NCBI GenBank assembly: GCA_964437215.1
Contig: CAYTFZ010000001.1
Coordinates: 26,984 to 90,983, forward strand
Origin: JAAYAN01 sp964437215
Lineage (GTDB): Bacteria; Bacteroidota; Ignavibacteria; Ignavibacteriales; Melioribacteraceae
Length of the DNA: 64,000 nucleotides
Reading direction: 5' to 3'
A model generated the notes under the pieces. It did no database searches. It was not told the DNA's origin and was given only the letters and a program-made list of their open reading frames with translations. The position numbers were made by a program, and so were the translations under genes. Below, piece by piece: positions 9,687 to 18,166 of the stretch. The stretch's first letter is position 1; every line of letters begins with the position of its first letter.

Positions 9687-10878
9687 AAACTATTTTATAT
9701 TTTGATGTTTCGGGAGGAAGATTAAATAAACAGGAATTCGCTAATACTTTTATAGGATGATACTTTTTCCCATTTTGAGATATCAAAATAAAATTCTTTT
9801 TAACGCGCAAAAAAAGAATTGTAGCTTCAATCTCACAGAATTTTCTTCCATTATAACTGAAATTCAAAGTTTCATTCACTATTTCTAAAGATGAATTTGT
9901 ATATATCTCATAATACTGTGCTATTTGTGTGCATGTTGCATACCAAACGTTCTTATCTGACAAGTAATCGAATATTTTTTTTAAGCTTTCCATATCATCA
10001 AAAATATTTAATATCTGCCTTTTACCATCCGTTCTTGCTGGTGAAATATGTTCCTGAATACTAACTACATGCTTTTTCCTTAAAAGTCTGTCAATTTGTT
10101 CATATCCTGAAAGAAATATATTTTCATATAACAATAGTTTTCTCTTAAGATAGACTTTTATAAATGTTTTAATTTTACTTTTAAAAGATATATTGAAAAC
10201 ATTTCCAGCTATTGTTGAAGGGATATCAATTACTTTTTGTGACCCAAAATATCGAGGTAAAAACTTACTTTTACCTTTAAAAGGAGTTTTTTCTCTGTCA
10301 TAGTAGCGGCACCACCAGAAAAAACCGCTTTTCTCTATACTTTCATCGGAAAAACCGTTACTTACATATCCGCAATATTTTCCTCCTGCAGGATATTCTC
10401 CAGTTACTTCGTAAAACAAATTTCTGCCTTTTTTTATAGTTTCTAAAGCTTCATTCAAATCTTTATACGAAAGCCACTCCTGTACATATTTCCTTTCACC
10501 GTTTGAACCTATACCATGAGTATAACCATGATATGCCAACTCACAATTTTCGAGTTGATGTATTTTTTTAAAGAAATTTGATATATCAGTATTTTCATTT
10601 ATAGGACCAAAATGAGTCTGAATTCCGCTATTTTCTATCATTGGTTTTTTATTAACTGGAACAAAAAACGTTATTTTTATTTTTGGATAATTTTTAATCA
10701 AATTATCGTTTAGAAATTTATAAGTGGAATTCTCTTCCTCTCTTAAAAAACCACAATCTTCTTCTATATCAATTATACCGTTTCCATTACTATCTATATA
10801 AACATTTGCTAAGTCGTCAATCATCAGAGTTACCGGTGAATCAGCATTCATATACCATTTTGTAATTTCAGCTTTCAA
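9679..10878 (-). CDS. NodB-like polysaccharide deacetylase-family protein with EF-hand-like loop
   Basis: 399 residues. The first NodB motif appears as TLMIDDLANVY (Asp21/22). KITFFVPVN is the usual TFF strand, and AYHGYTHG near 117-125 supplies the metal-binding H-x3-H. QEHISPAR further on may be a later motif. The fold is that of CE4 metal-dependent deacetylases, which remove N- or O-acetyl groups from sugars. Residues 29-40 form a textbook EF-hand calcium loop (D29, N31, N33, G34, I36, D37, E40) right after the first catalytic motif. The C-terminal 80 residues look like a small beta-domain. No signal peptide is visible. It overlaps the heparinase-like gene by 8 nt, so the two are probably co-translated. 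Confidence 0.8.
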   Translation of the reverse strand: MKAEITKWYMNADSPVTLMIDDLANVYIDSNGNGIIDIEEDCGFLREEENSTYKFLNDNLIKNYPKIKITFFVPVNKKPMIENSGIQTHFGPINENTDISNFFKKIHQLENCELAYHGYTHGIGSNGERKYVQEWLSYKDLNEALETIKKGRNLFYEVTGEYPAGGKYCGYVSNGFSDESIEKSGFFWWCRYYDREKTPFKGKSKFLPRYFGSQKVIDIPSTIAGNVFNISFKSKIKTFIKVYLKRKLLLYENIFLSGYEQIDRLLRKKHVVSIQEHISPARTDGKRQILNIFDDMESLKKIFDYLSDKNVWYATCTQIAQYYEIYTNSSLEIVNETLNFSYNGRKFCEIEATILFLRVKKNFILISQNGKKYHPIKVLANSCLFNLPPETSKYKIVYE

Positions 10879-10891
10879 CTTAATAATCCTT

Positions 10892-12370
10892 TTATAAATA
10901 TTTATTAAAGAATGGTTTTATTTTATTATTATAATATGTGGTAATCTGATAGATTTCTTCTTTTTTGTAAAATTTTAATAAGTAAAGTGATATTGGGAAC
11001 ATAATAACCAGGAACGACTTCAAAATAATTGTAACTATCAAATATCCTGTATATACTGTTAAAGTTCCAATACCGTAAAGAATAGCGGCACAAACAAATA
11101 TTTTAATCATTCTTCCGAATTCGTGATTAATGGGATATAATTTTTGTGAATAATAAAATATGCCTGCATTAAGTACAATGTATGAAATTATTGTAGAAAC
11201 CGCTGCACCCATCATTCCGAATTTTGGTATCAACAAATAATTACAAATAGTATTAACAACTGCCGAAATAATAGTAAAAATTGAACCGTACTTTGTTTTT
11301 TTCTTAATATGAATACCTGCTATCAGAATGCTTACCATTCCAAATAATATATATGAAGTTACAACAATAGGAACAATAAGGTACGCTTCGTAAAACTCAG
11401 GTGTAGTAAGAATAATAATCAACTCTTTTGAAAGTAAAGCAATTGCAAGACCAAACCAGAATGATAAATAAACAAAGTAAACTAAAACAATTTTATAAAT
11501 ATCTTTAGCATTTTTCTGCTTCGCCACGCGGAACATATATGGAGGCCAAGCTACCTTAAAAGGTTTGGCAATAACTTCTGAAACCATACTTGCAAGTCGG
11601 TAACCCAAAGAATAAAGCCCCACTTCGGCAGCTGAAACATAATAGTTTAGGAAATATCTGTCAGCCATATTTAAAACGAGGTCTGCAATCAATGCAGGTA
11701 TTAGCGGAGCGCCAAAGGCTAACACTTCTTTTATTATTTTTCCTGAATAATCAAGTTTTTTTCCTTTCATTGCCAAGGGATAAAGAACAAAAATATTCAC
11801 AATGTTTGATATAAGCTGTGCTTCTAACAAACCTTGTACTTTTCTGTTTAATACAGCTACAAACAGTATGTTTAGCAATAAAGAAAATCCAACTGTAAAA
11901 AAAGTAAAAGTTGTATAAACAGTTGCTTTTTCTTCAGCCCTTAAAATTCCTAATAAATTATTACCGACAATCTGAAACATCAGATTGGCAATAAGCAATC
12001 GAAGCAAAGTATTTGCATTTGGTACTTCAAATAGATAGCCGGCAACATAAGGTGAGATTAACCATACCGCAAATGCGGCAATACATGTTGTAACTGCCGA
12101 AAATATTATACAGGTGGAGGCAACTCTGTTCTGCTCTTCCTTTGTATCATATATAAAATAAATTCTTACTAAACCTGAATTAACTCCTAATCCAATAATT
12201 GCTGTCAAAAAAAGCCCTGCTACTGCAGTAAGCTGATAAACTCCATACTCACCTGGATTAAGAAACCTTGTGTACATTGGCAAAAGAATAAAACCAAGCA
12301 GCGGACTTGCTACCTGTCCTATTCCATAAATTACAGATTGTTTGGTAAGTTTCTTTAATTCGCTAAACAT
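10892..12370 (-). CDS. Wzx-type flippase (MOP superfamily)
   Basis: 492 residues, nearly all in hydrophobic segments, consistent with 12-14 transmembrane helices. The N-terminus LTKQSVIYGIGQVASPLLGF and LLPMYTRFLNPGEYGVYQL is characteristic of polysaccharide-synthesis flippases. A second-half repeat begins near LAFGAPLIPALIADLVLNMADR. It should carry the lipid-linked repeat unit across the inner membrane for Wzy polymerisation. It abuts the glycosyltransferase stop at 12371 with no spacer and precedes the deacetylase-like gene by 13 nt. The specific glycan cannot be told. Confidence 0.9.
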   Translation of the reverse strand: MFSELKKLTKQSVIYGIGQVASPLLGFILLPMYTRFLNPGEYGVYQLTAVAGLFLTAIIGLGVNSGLVRIYFIYDTKEEQNRVASTCIIFSAVTTCIAAFAVWLISPYVAGYLFEVPNANTLLRLLIANLMFQIVGNNLLGILRAEEKATVYTTFTFFTVGFSLLLNILFVAVLNRKVQGLLEAQLISNIVNIFVLYPLAMKGKKLDYSGKIIKEVLAFGAPLIPALIADLVLNMADRYFLNYYVSAAEVGLYSLGYRLASMVSEVIAKPFKVAWPPYMFRVAKQKNAKDIYKIVLVYFVYLSFWFGLAIALLSKELIIILTTPEFYEAYLIVPIVVTSYILFGMVSILIAGIHIKKKTKYGSIFTIISAVVNTICNYLLIPKFGMMGAAVSTIISYIVLNAGIFYYSQKLYPINHEFGRMIKIFVCAAILYGIGTLTVYTGYLIVTIILKSFLVIMFPISLYLLKFYKKEEIYQITTYYNNKIKPFFNKYL

Positions 12371-13528
12371 TTAATTTCTATTATTTGAAATAATTTTATC
12401 ATATTCCTTAATTATTTTATCAATATTATTTTCATAATTTTCTTTTTTATTCATTCTTTTATTCTCTCCTTGCTTATCTAAAATATTCATAGTTTTCAAA
12501 ACAAGATCACTCAAATCTCTGTTTTTAAACAAAATTACACCTTCTGGTCTTTCTACAACATCACTTGAAATAACAGGTATTTTAAAATATAAGGCTTCTC
12601 TTATTGACAATGCATCTCCGTCAGTATTAGTTGGTCTTATAAATAAGTTGCTCTTCATTAGTATTGGATAAAACGGAAGAGAATTTGTAATAAACAAAAA
12701 GTTCTCTCTTATTTTCAAATCATCAATTCTCTTTTGCAGTTTATTAAAGTATTCTTCATCTCCTTTATCCGATAAACAAAAAATAAATCCTAAATCTGGT
12801 ATCTTTTTTACTAATTCTGAACACAACTCAATACAAATATCCAGTCCATATAAATCCTGATTATTAAAAAATTGAATTTTTGATGCATTTGCAGATATAA
12901 TATGACTCTTTTTTTCTAAGAATTCCCATATCTTCCCGTGTATTTGTTTTATATCTTCTTGGTCTATAAATGGAGGTAAAAATGCAGGGATTATAGCTAT
13001 TTTTTTTTCATTTGCACCCCATTTAATTATTTTCCTTTTAATTTCCTCACTTACTGCAATATATCTACTGTTGCTATTGAAAACATATTTTATATATAAC
13101 TTCGTTAAATACGGTACTTTTTCTATTTCTTCTCTTAAGCTGTGCAATGTAAAAATAATATGCAGGTTTCTATTAATTTTTGATGCTAAACATATTAACG
13201 CACGATATTTCCAATTTTTTTTATGCAAATGAATAATTGTTCCAGATTTTCTTTCAAGTAGGATTAACCGGCAAAACAGTTTTACAAATCCATTTAAACT
13301 TTCATAATCAATTGCATCGGTTTGTTTAACTATTTTTGGGGATGCATCATTTTTTTTATTTCTGACATAATTAATTAATAAAACAAAAACTGACATTTTA
13401 GGCAGACGATAATCATCATAAAACTTTAGATCATAACCATAATTTTTAAGATAATTATATAATCTTTGGCAATGGATAGATATCCCGCCATATGGAGGAG
13501 GGAACGGACCTATTATAATTATTCGCAT
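12371..13528 (-). CDS. Glycosyltransferase family 4
   Basis: 385 residues. The N-terminal loop GPFPPPYGGISIHCQRLYNYL is shared with many exopolysaccharide GT4 enzymes. The donor-site region is FIRPTNTDGDALSIREALYF followed by KIPVISSDVVERPEGV; the first E-x7-E glutamate is replaced by aspartate (DGDALSIRE). The C-terminal 60 residues are lysine/asparagine-rich. It sits between the polymerase gene (7 nt away) and the flippase (0 nt). It probably acts on the repeat unit in the cytoplasm; the sugar is unknown. Confidence 0.85.
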   Translation of the reverse strand: MRIIIIGPFPPPYGGISIHCQRLYNYLKNYGYDLKFYDDYRLPKMSVFVLLINYVRNKKNDASPKIVKQTDAIDYESLNGFVKLFCRLILLERKSGTIIHLHKKNWKYRALICLASKINRNLHIIFTLHSLREEIEKVPYLTKLYIKYVFNSNSRYIAVSEEIKRKIIKWGANEKKIAIIPAFLPPFIDQEDIKQIHGKIWEFLEKKSHIISANASKIQFFNNQDLYGLDICIELCSELVKKIPDLGFIFCLSDKGDEEYFNKLQKRIDDLKIRENFLFITNSLPFYPILMKSNLFIRPTNTDGDALSIREALYFKIPVISSDVVERPEGVILFKNRDLSDLVLKTMNILDKQGENKRMNKKENYENNIDKIIKEYDKIISNNRN

Positions 13529-13535
13529 ATCTAGT

Positions 13536-15005
13536 TTAAATAATTTTTTGTTCTTCTTTTTTCTGTAAACCCATATTTGTAATCCTGAATGTAACTGATA
13601 ATGAAATCCCTAAAATTATTGCAAATAGGTGATTAAGTTTATATTGGTTACGAAAAATAGGTTCTGTAAAACCCATTAATAGAAATCCAATAATCATTAC
13701 TGCAGTAATGGGAATTATTTCCTTAACGGCTGGATTTTCGGAATTCTTAAATGATTTAACACTTCTGTACAGAATTCTTATAACTATACTCAAAAAGAAA
13801 AATAAGCCTGCAAATCCAGCTTGAGTAATTTGTTCCAGATACATATTATGAGGATTAGCCCAAAACAGATTACCATATTGTTGTAATACAGTATAATAAT
13901 TTGTTGTTGAAAGTCCCAAACCAAAAGGATGTTCAAGAATAATGAGCCAAGTATAATACCAAATTTGTTCACGCGGCGAGTCTGTACCTTTTCTAACCAT
14001 CTCATTAATAGCTCGCGTTAAGTAATCCATAAAAAACTGATCTAAAAGCATGTTCAAAACATATATCAAAATGGATATGGCAATTAAACTAAAAACAACA
14101 TTTTTAATCTTTATTCTAATAAATAATAATGATATTAGAAGATTAACAAGAATAAAAAGCAGTCCACCCCGGCTGGCACCTAAAAGAACCGATATTATCA
14201 TTGCAATAATTGTTATAAGACTTATTGCTTTTTTCACATATGATCTATCAGTAACAGCTATATAAAAGCTAGCTGGCACAAGCATAACATAAAAAGCTGA
14301 CATCGTATTCACATTTCCAAAAAAGCCACCATAACGCCATCGCCCTTGCGATAAATCCCTTGTGCTTGCAACAGCTTCAACACCTCTAGCAGATTCCAGA
14401 TTTATTCCTGTCAACATCGAAAATATATGTCCTGCAGCTGATAAAAGTCCCATAAGAATAATTATGAAAAGAAATTTTTTCATCATGTCTATATCATTAA
14501 ATGCTAAATAACCCAAATAAAAATATAACAGAAATTCTATATAGTATAGGAATAATGCTTCAACATTTTCATTAAGCAGATTTTCAGATACAGATGCTCC
14601 TAGAACAAACGACATAAGTACTGCAGTAAAATATAAGACCCATTGTACTGCCATCAATCGTGGAAGTTTATCGGATTTTTGGTGGTATATTATAGAAATT
14701 ATTGCTGTTAATGCAAATATCATTGCTCCACCTACTCGAAACATTTTTGCTACTGGAATTGCACTAATAAATATATTCTCTATAAAAATAAGGAAGAATA
14801 TTGGGAGTGTAATTTTTACTAATATATTCTTACTCATAAAGAGAATTAACAAAAAAAAGGGTGCAATAAAAACATAAACTGTATTACGGTGGGCTATATT
14901 GCCAAAATAGTTAAGATAAGCTAATAATATTAAAGCAAAAACAACATTTATAAGAATTACAATTCTGTATTGTTTTTGCTTTAAAAACGATAATAACGAA
15001 AACAT
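13536..15005 (-). CDS. O-antigen ligase / Wzy-like polymerase
   Basis: 489 residues with about 11-12 predicted membrane helices. The large loop and following helices contain GRWRYGGFFGNVNTMSAF, then REQIWYYTWLIILEHPFG and NPHNMYLEQITQAGFAGL, the Wzy_C/RfaL signature in which the PHNxYL histidine is functionally important. The protein should polymerise repeat units at the periplasmic face or ligate the glycan to an acceptor. Position between the SLBB export protein (3 nt) and a glycosyltransferase favours the polymerase role. Sequence alone does not separate Wzy from WaaL. Confidence 0.85.
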   Translation of the reverse strand: MFSLLSFLKQKQYRIVILINVVFALILLAYLNYFGNIAHRNTVYVFIAPFFLLILFMSKNILVKITLPIFFLIFIENIFISAIPVAKMFRVGGAMIFALTAIISIIYHQKSDKLPRLMAVQWVLYFTAVLMSFVLGASVSENLLNENVEALFLYYIEFLLYFYLGYLAFNDIDMMKKFLFIIILMGLLSAAGHIFSMLTGINLESARGVEAVASTRDLSQGRWRYGGFFGNVNTMSAFYVMLVPASFYIAVTDRSYVKKAISLITIIAMIISVLLGASRGGLLFILVNLLISLLFIRIKIKNVVFSLIAISILIYVLNMLLDQFFMDYLTRAINEMVRKGTDSPREQIWYYTWLIILEHPFGLGLSTTNYYTVLQQYGNLFWANPHNMYLEQITQAGFAGLFFFLSIVIRILYRSVKSFKNSENPAVKEIIPITAVMIIGFLLMGFTEPIFRNQYKLNHLFAIILGISLSVTFRITNMGLQKKEEQKII

Positions 15006-15008
15006 ATA

Positions 15009-15482
15009 TTAATTTCGGGCCGTAATTCTGTCTATAATTAAAGCAAGACTAGCCAATACTGCCAATGGACCTGATATAATACTAAAAATATCGCGCCAGC
15101 TTAAAATTGAACTGTAATCGATATATATTGTATCTCCGTCATACAATACAAGTTCAGACTCAGATGTTTCTGAAGGGTCTTCCAAATCAACCGTTAAGAT
15201 AAACTTTTTTCCATATTCGTCTACCCTGTATATTTTTATATCATCCATCAAGGCGTATTCACGTGGTCCGCCTGTATATGTAATTAAATCAACAAGATTA
15301 GTTGAAATAGGAACCTCATATCTACCGGGATGAATAACATGTCCCCAAATATTAATTTTTTTTGTTACTTCTCCGGTTAGATTAACAACCTTATATGATG
15401 CGGCAGGTGATTGGGCTTTAATCGAAATAGAAATTCCAATTAATACAATGAAAAACATTAATGTCATTTTTTTTACTATCAT
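15009..15482 (-). CDS. Small SLBB-domain polysaccharide-export protein
   Basis: Only 157 residues. Residues 1-23 are a signal peptide (FFIVLIGISISIKAQ, cleavage near AQS). Residues 38-85 form one SLBB domain (NIWGHVIHPGRYEVPISTN, then LVDLITYTGGPREYAL), the part of Wza-like outer-membrane exporters that stacks below the pore. The N-terminal Poly_export domain of normal Wza is absent. A hydrophobic segment close to the C-terminus (IFSIISGPLAVLASLALII) could be a single membrane helix. It lies between wzc-like and wzy-like genes, so a part in export is likely. It may work with a full Wza homologue elsewhere in the genome. Confidence 0.75.
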   Translation of the reverse strand: MIVKKMTLMFFIVLIGISISIKAQSPAASYKVVNLTGEVTKKINIWGHVIHPGRYEVPISTNLVDLITYTGGPREYALMDDIKIYRVDEYGKKFILTVDLEDPSETSESELVLYDGDTIYIDYSSILSWRDIFSIISGPLAVLASLALIIDRITARN

Positions 15483-15502
15483 ATTAGTAATCTTCCTTTA
15501 AA

Positions 15503-17938
15503 CTAAGCTTTTTCGCTGATGTTCTTGTTATTTTTATCTTCTTTTGTTTCAGTAAACTCAGCTTCCTCAATTTCTTTTGAGTCTTCATACAAATTTTGAA
15601 ATTCTTTTGAAGTAACAAAGTCATCCGATTTTAATATTATTTTGCTTCTTTTATCTTTCTTTTTCTCATTTGCTGAATCAGTTGAATAATATCCATAGTA
15701 TTTGCCGTAATAAGAATTCAGTTTTGTATCTTCAAAATCGTTTAGAACAACCCCTCCTATTTTGATATTAAACTGATTAAATAATTGGCTCGCTCTGTTA
15801 AGTTCGTCTACATTTGTTTTATCAGCCCTTGCAACTAAAATAACTTCCTCAGCTTTTTTAGCAAGATGAATTGCATCCGATACAGCGTTAACAGGCGGAG
15901 TATCGTAAATAACGAAGTCAAATTCCTCTTGCATTTTATCCATAAACTTCATCATTTTTTGGGATGTCAATACTAAAGCAGGGTTTTGTGCAAACTCAAC
16001 GCTTGTAATAACTTTTAATCCTTTTACATGTGTCTCTCGTAAAACTTCTTTCAATTGTGCTTTATTAAAAAGGAAATGTGGTAAAGACGGTGCAGGATCT
16101 AAATTAAAATATTTATGAATCGCAGGCTTCCGTAAATCGCAGTCAACAAGTAACACGTTTTTTCCAGAATTTGCTAAAGTTATTGCAAGATTCGATGCAG
16201 TAGCACTCTTTCCTTCACCGGGTCCGGCACTGGATACAACAATGGATTTTATGTGTCTGTCTAACAAGGCATAAGTTAAATAAATCTGCAATCGTTGATA
16301 GGATTCAGCAGCAATAGAACTTTCACCTTTAGGCAAAAGCAGGTTTTTATCCGGACCGATACTTAAAAGTTTTTTTGCAGTATCGTTGCTGCCCTTCAGT
16401 TTTGGTATTGTAGAAATCAGTCTAAAACCAAGAGCTTCAATATCCTGAGGAGTTCTAACATAATTAAACATAAAATTAAGAATAATAGCAGCCGATAAAC
16501 CAAATACAATTCCTAGAATAAAACCAAAAACCAAATTAACAACAACTCTAGGACTTATCGGACTTTCAGGAATAGATGCTCTGTCAAGCAAATCGATACT
16601 TCCAAAAGTAGATTGTTCGGCTACAAGAGCTTCTTGATATTGTTCACTGATTTTTAAGAATAGTTTTTCATTGAATTCTTTATCACGGGTAAGCCTTGCA
16701 ATATTAATACTTTGTCCTGGTATTCGTCTGAATTGATTATCATATTTATTTAAGGTTGTATATATCAATTCTCTTCTGTTTTCAATGGATTTTAACTTTA
16801 ATTTTAATTCCTGAATTTTACCTGTTAGATCTGATATTATACTTCCTGACCCGAGTTTTTTCCCATCTGTTGTAACAGTATAATTTTTTAAAGATGCTTG
16901 AATATACTTTTCTGTACGAATAGAAAGAATTCCCTTCAGCGAATCAATTTCAGCATTTATTCTTTTTATTTCTCTTTGATATTCGGGACGGGCTGCATTT
17001 TCAACACTAACAATACGCTTAACATCTCTGTCAGATTCACGTTTAGCAATTTCTTTCTGAAGTTCCTGAATATATAAATCATCAACATCAACCATACTTT
17101 CACTCATCTGAGGAATAAGTCTGTTTAATTCCCGTGAATAATTCTCTATCATAAGCATTACGCTTTGATATTCGATATCATCTTTTTCAAGTTCACTTTC
17201 AAGATCAGCGATTTTTCTTATTAATGTACCGGATTCTGCCGTAAGAGCGCTGGATCCTTCTGTTTCGAGATATGCTTGGTACATAGTCTCGCTTTTTTCC
17301 AGTTCATCCTTAAATATTTTTTTTTGATCTTCTAAAAATTTTCTTACTTCAGTTGCATTTGAACGACTGTTATATTGGTCTTTTTCTAGATAAATCTCTG
17401 CAAAAGTATTGGCAATTAATGCCGATTGTTCAGGATAACGCGAAATAACAGATATTTTTATTACAGCATTTTCTTTTCCTATTTCAAAGGTTGTTACTTG
17501 TTCCAGTAATCCAACAATAATCTCAATTGCTTTTTCTCTTTCTTTTTCCAAATCTTTAATTTTTTTTACTGCATCCCTCACAACGGCAATAGTATCTTTA
17601 CCTGCATTTGCATCAACATAAAACTGGTTAATAAGATTATCTGCTACTTTTGCCATAAGATTACGAGAACTTAATATTTCCAGTTCATTTTGAATATTTC
17701 TAGTTCCCTGACCAGAATATTGCCCTAGTCCAAGATTTGAATTTAAATTACTCTCCTTAACAATTACCGATGCAGTAGCACTATACATTTTAGGCTGACG
17801 GATAGTGTAGATAGAAACTATTGTAAATATTACAAGAAATGTAATTATAATAGTCCATTTCTGTCTGATTACAAGTTCAATTAATCTGAATAATTTATTT
17901 TGTGTTTCAATTGTTTTAAAAATATCTTGATTTTGCAT
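15503..17938 (-). CDS. Wzc-like chain-length regulator with BY-kinase domain
   Basis: 811 residues. An N-terminal Wzz domain is bracketed by membrane helices near 33-50 (WTIIITFLVIFTIVSIYTI) and 465-492 (VFGFILGIVFGLSAAIIL), with a long coiled-coil periplasmic part between. The C-terminal cytoplasmic kinase has Walker A SSAGPGEGKSATASN near 565-580, Walker A' NVLLVDCDLRKP, and Walker B FDFVIYDTPP. A tyrosine cluster near 741-753 (SYYGKYYGYYS) is the expected autophosphorylation tail, but about 60 charged residues follow it. It controls chain length and couples synthesis to export across the periplasm. First gene of the locus, so its 5' region probably holds the main promoter, which I could not identify with confidence. 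Confidence 0.93.
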   Translation of the reverse strand: MQNQDIFKTIETQNKLFRLIELVIRQKWTIIITFLVIFTIVSIYTIRQPKMYSATASVIVKESNLNSNLGLGQYSGQGTRNIQNELEILSSRNLMAKVADNLINQFYVDANAGKDTIAVVRDAVKKIKDLEKEREKAIEIIVGLLEQVTTFEIGKENAVIKISVISRYPEQSALIANTFAEIYLEKDQYNSRSNATEVRKFLEDQKKIFKDELEKSETMYQAYLETEGSSALTAESGTLIRKIADLESELEKDDIEYQSVMLMIENYSRELNRLIPQMSESMVDVDDLYIQELQKEIAKRESDRDVKRIVSVENAARPEYQREIKRINAEIDSLKGILSIRTEKYIQASLKNYTVTTDGKKLGSGSIISDLTGKIQELKLKLKSIENRRELIYTTLNKYDNQFRRIPGQSINIARLTRDKEFNEKLFLKISEQYQEALVAEQSTFGSIDLLDRASIPESPISPRVVVNLVFGFILGIVFGLSAAIILNFMFNYVRTPQDIEALGFRLISTIPKLKGSNDTAKKLLSIGPDKNLLLPKGESSIAAESYQRLQIYLTYALLDRHIKSIVVSSAGPGEGKSATASNLAITLANSGKNVLLVDCDLRKPAIHKYFNLDPAPSLPHFLFNKAQLKEVLRETHVKGLKVITSVEFAQNPALVLTSQKMMKFMDKMQEEFDFVIYDTPPVNAVSDAIHLAKKAEEVILVARADKTNVDELNRASQLFNQFNIKIGGVVLNDFEDTKLNSYYGKYYGYYSTDSANEKKKDKRSKIILKSDDFVTSKEFQNLYEDSKEIEEAEFTETKEDKNNKNISEKA

Positions 17939-18115
17939 AGCTTACTTTTTAATGGAATTATTAAATGTTTTCTAAAAAATGTAATAGTTTGTATAAAACA
18001 TACTAATTAGTAAAAACCCTCAATTATAATTTGATAAAATAATAAATTTTAATTTAATATCCTAAATTAGAAGACATTGCATCTTTATTATTTATAAAAT
18101 TGTGATTTAAAACAA

Positions 18116-18140
18116 AACTGTCCCTTTATTTGGGACAGTT
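18116..18140 (-). terminator. Hairpin terminator after the beta-helix gene
   Basis: A perfect 9-bp stem (AACTGTCCC/GGGACAGTT) with a short loop lies 26 bases past the stop codon of the minus-strand gene at 18167. On that strand it is followed by TTGTTTT. It separates the secreted beta-helix gene from the exopolysaccharide operon. Confidence 0.65.
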
Positions 18141-18166
18141 GAATATTATATAAAAAATCATATTCT

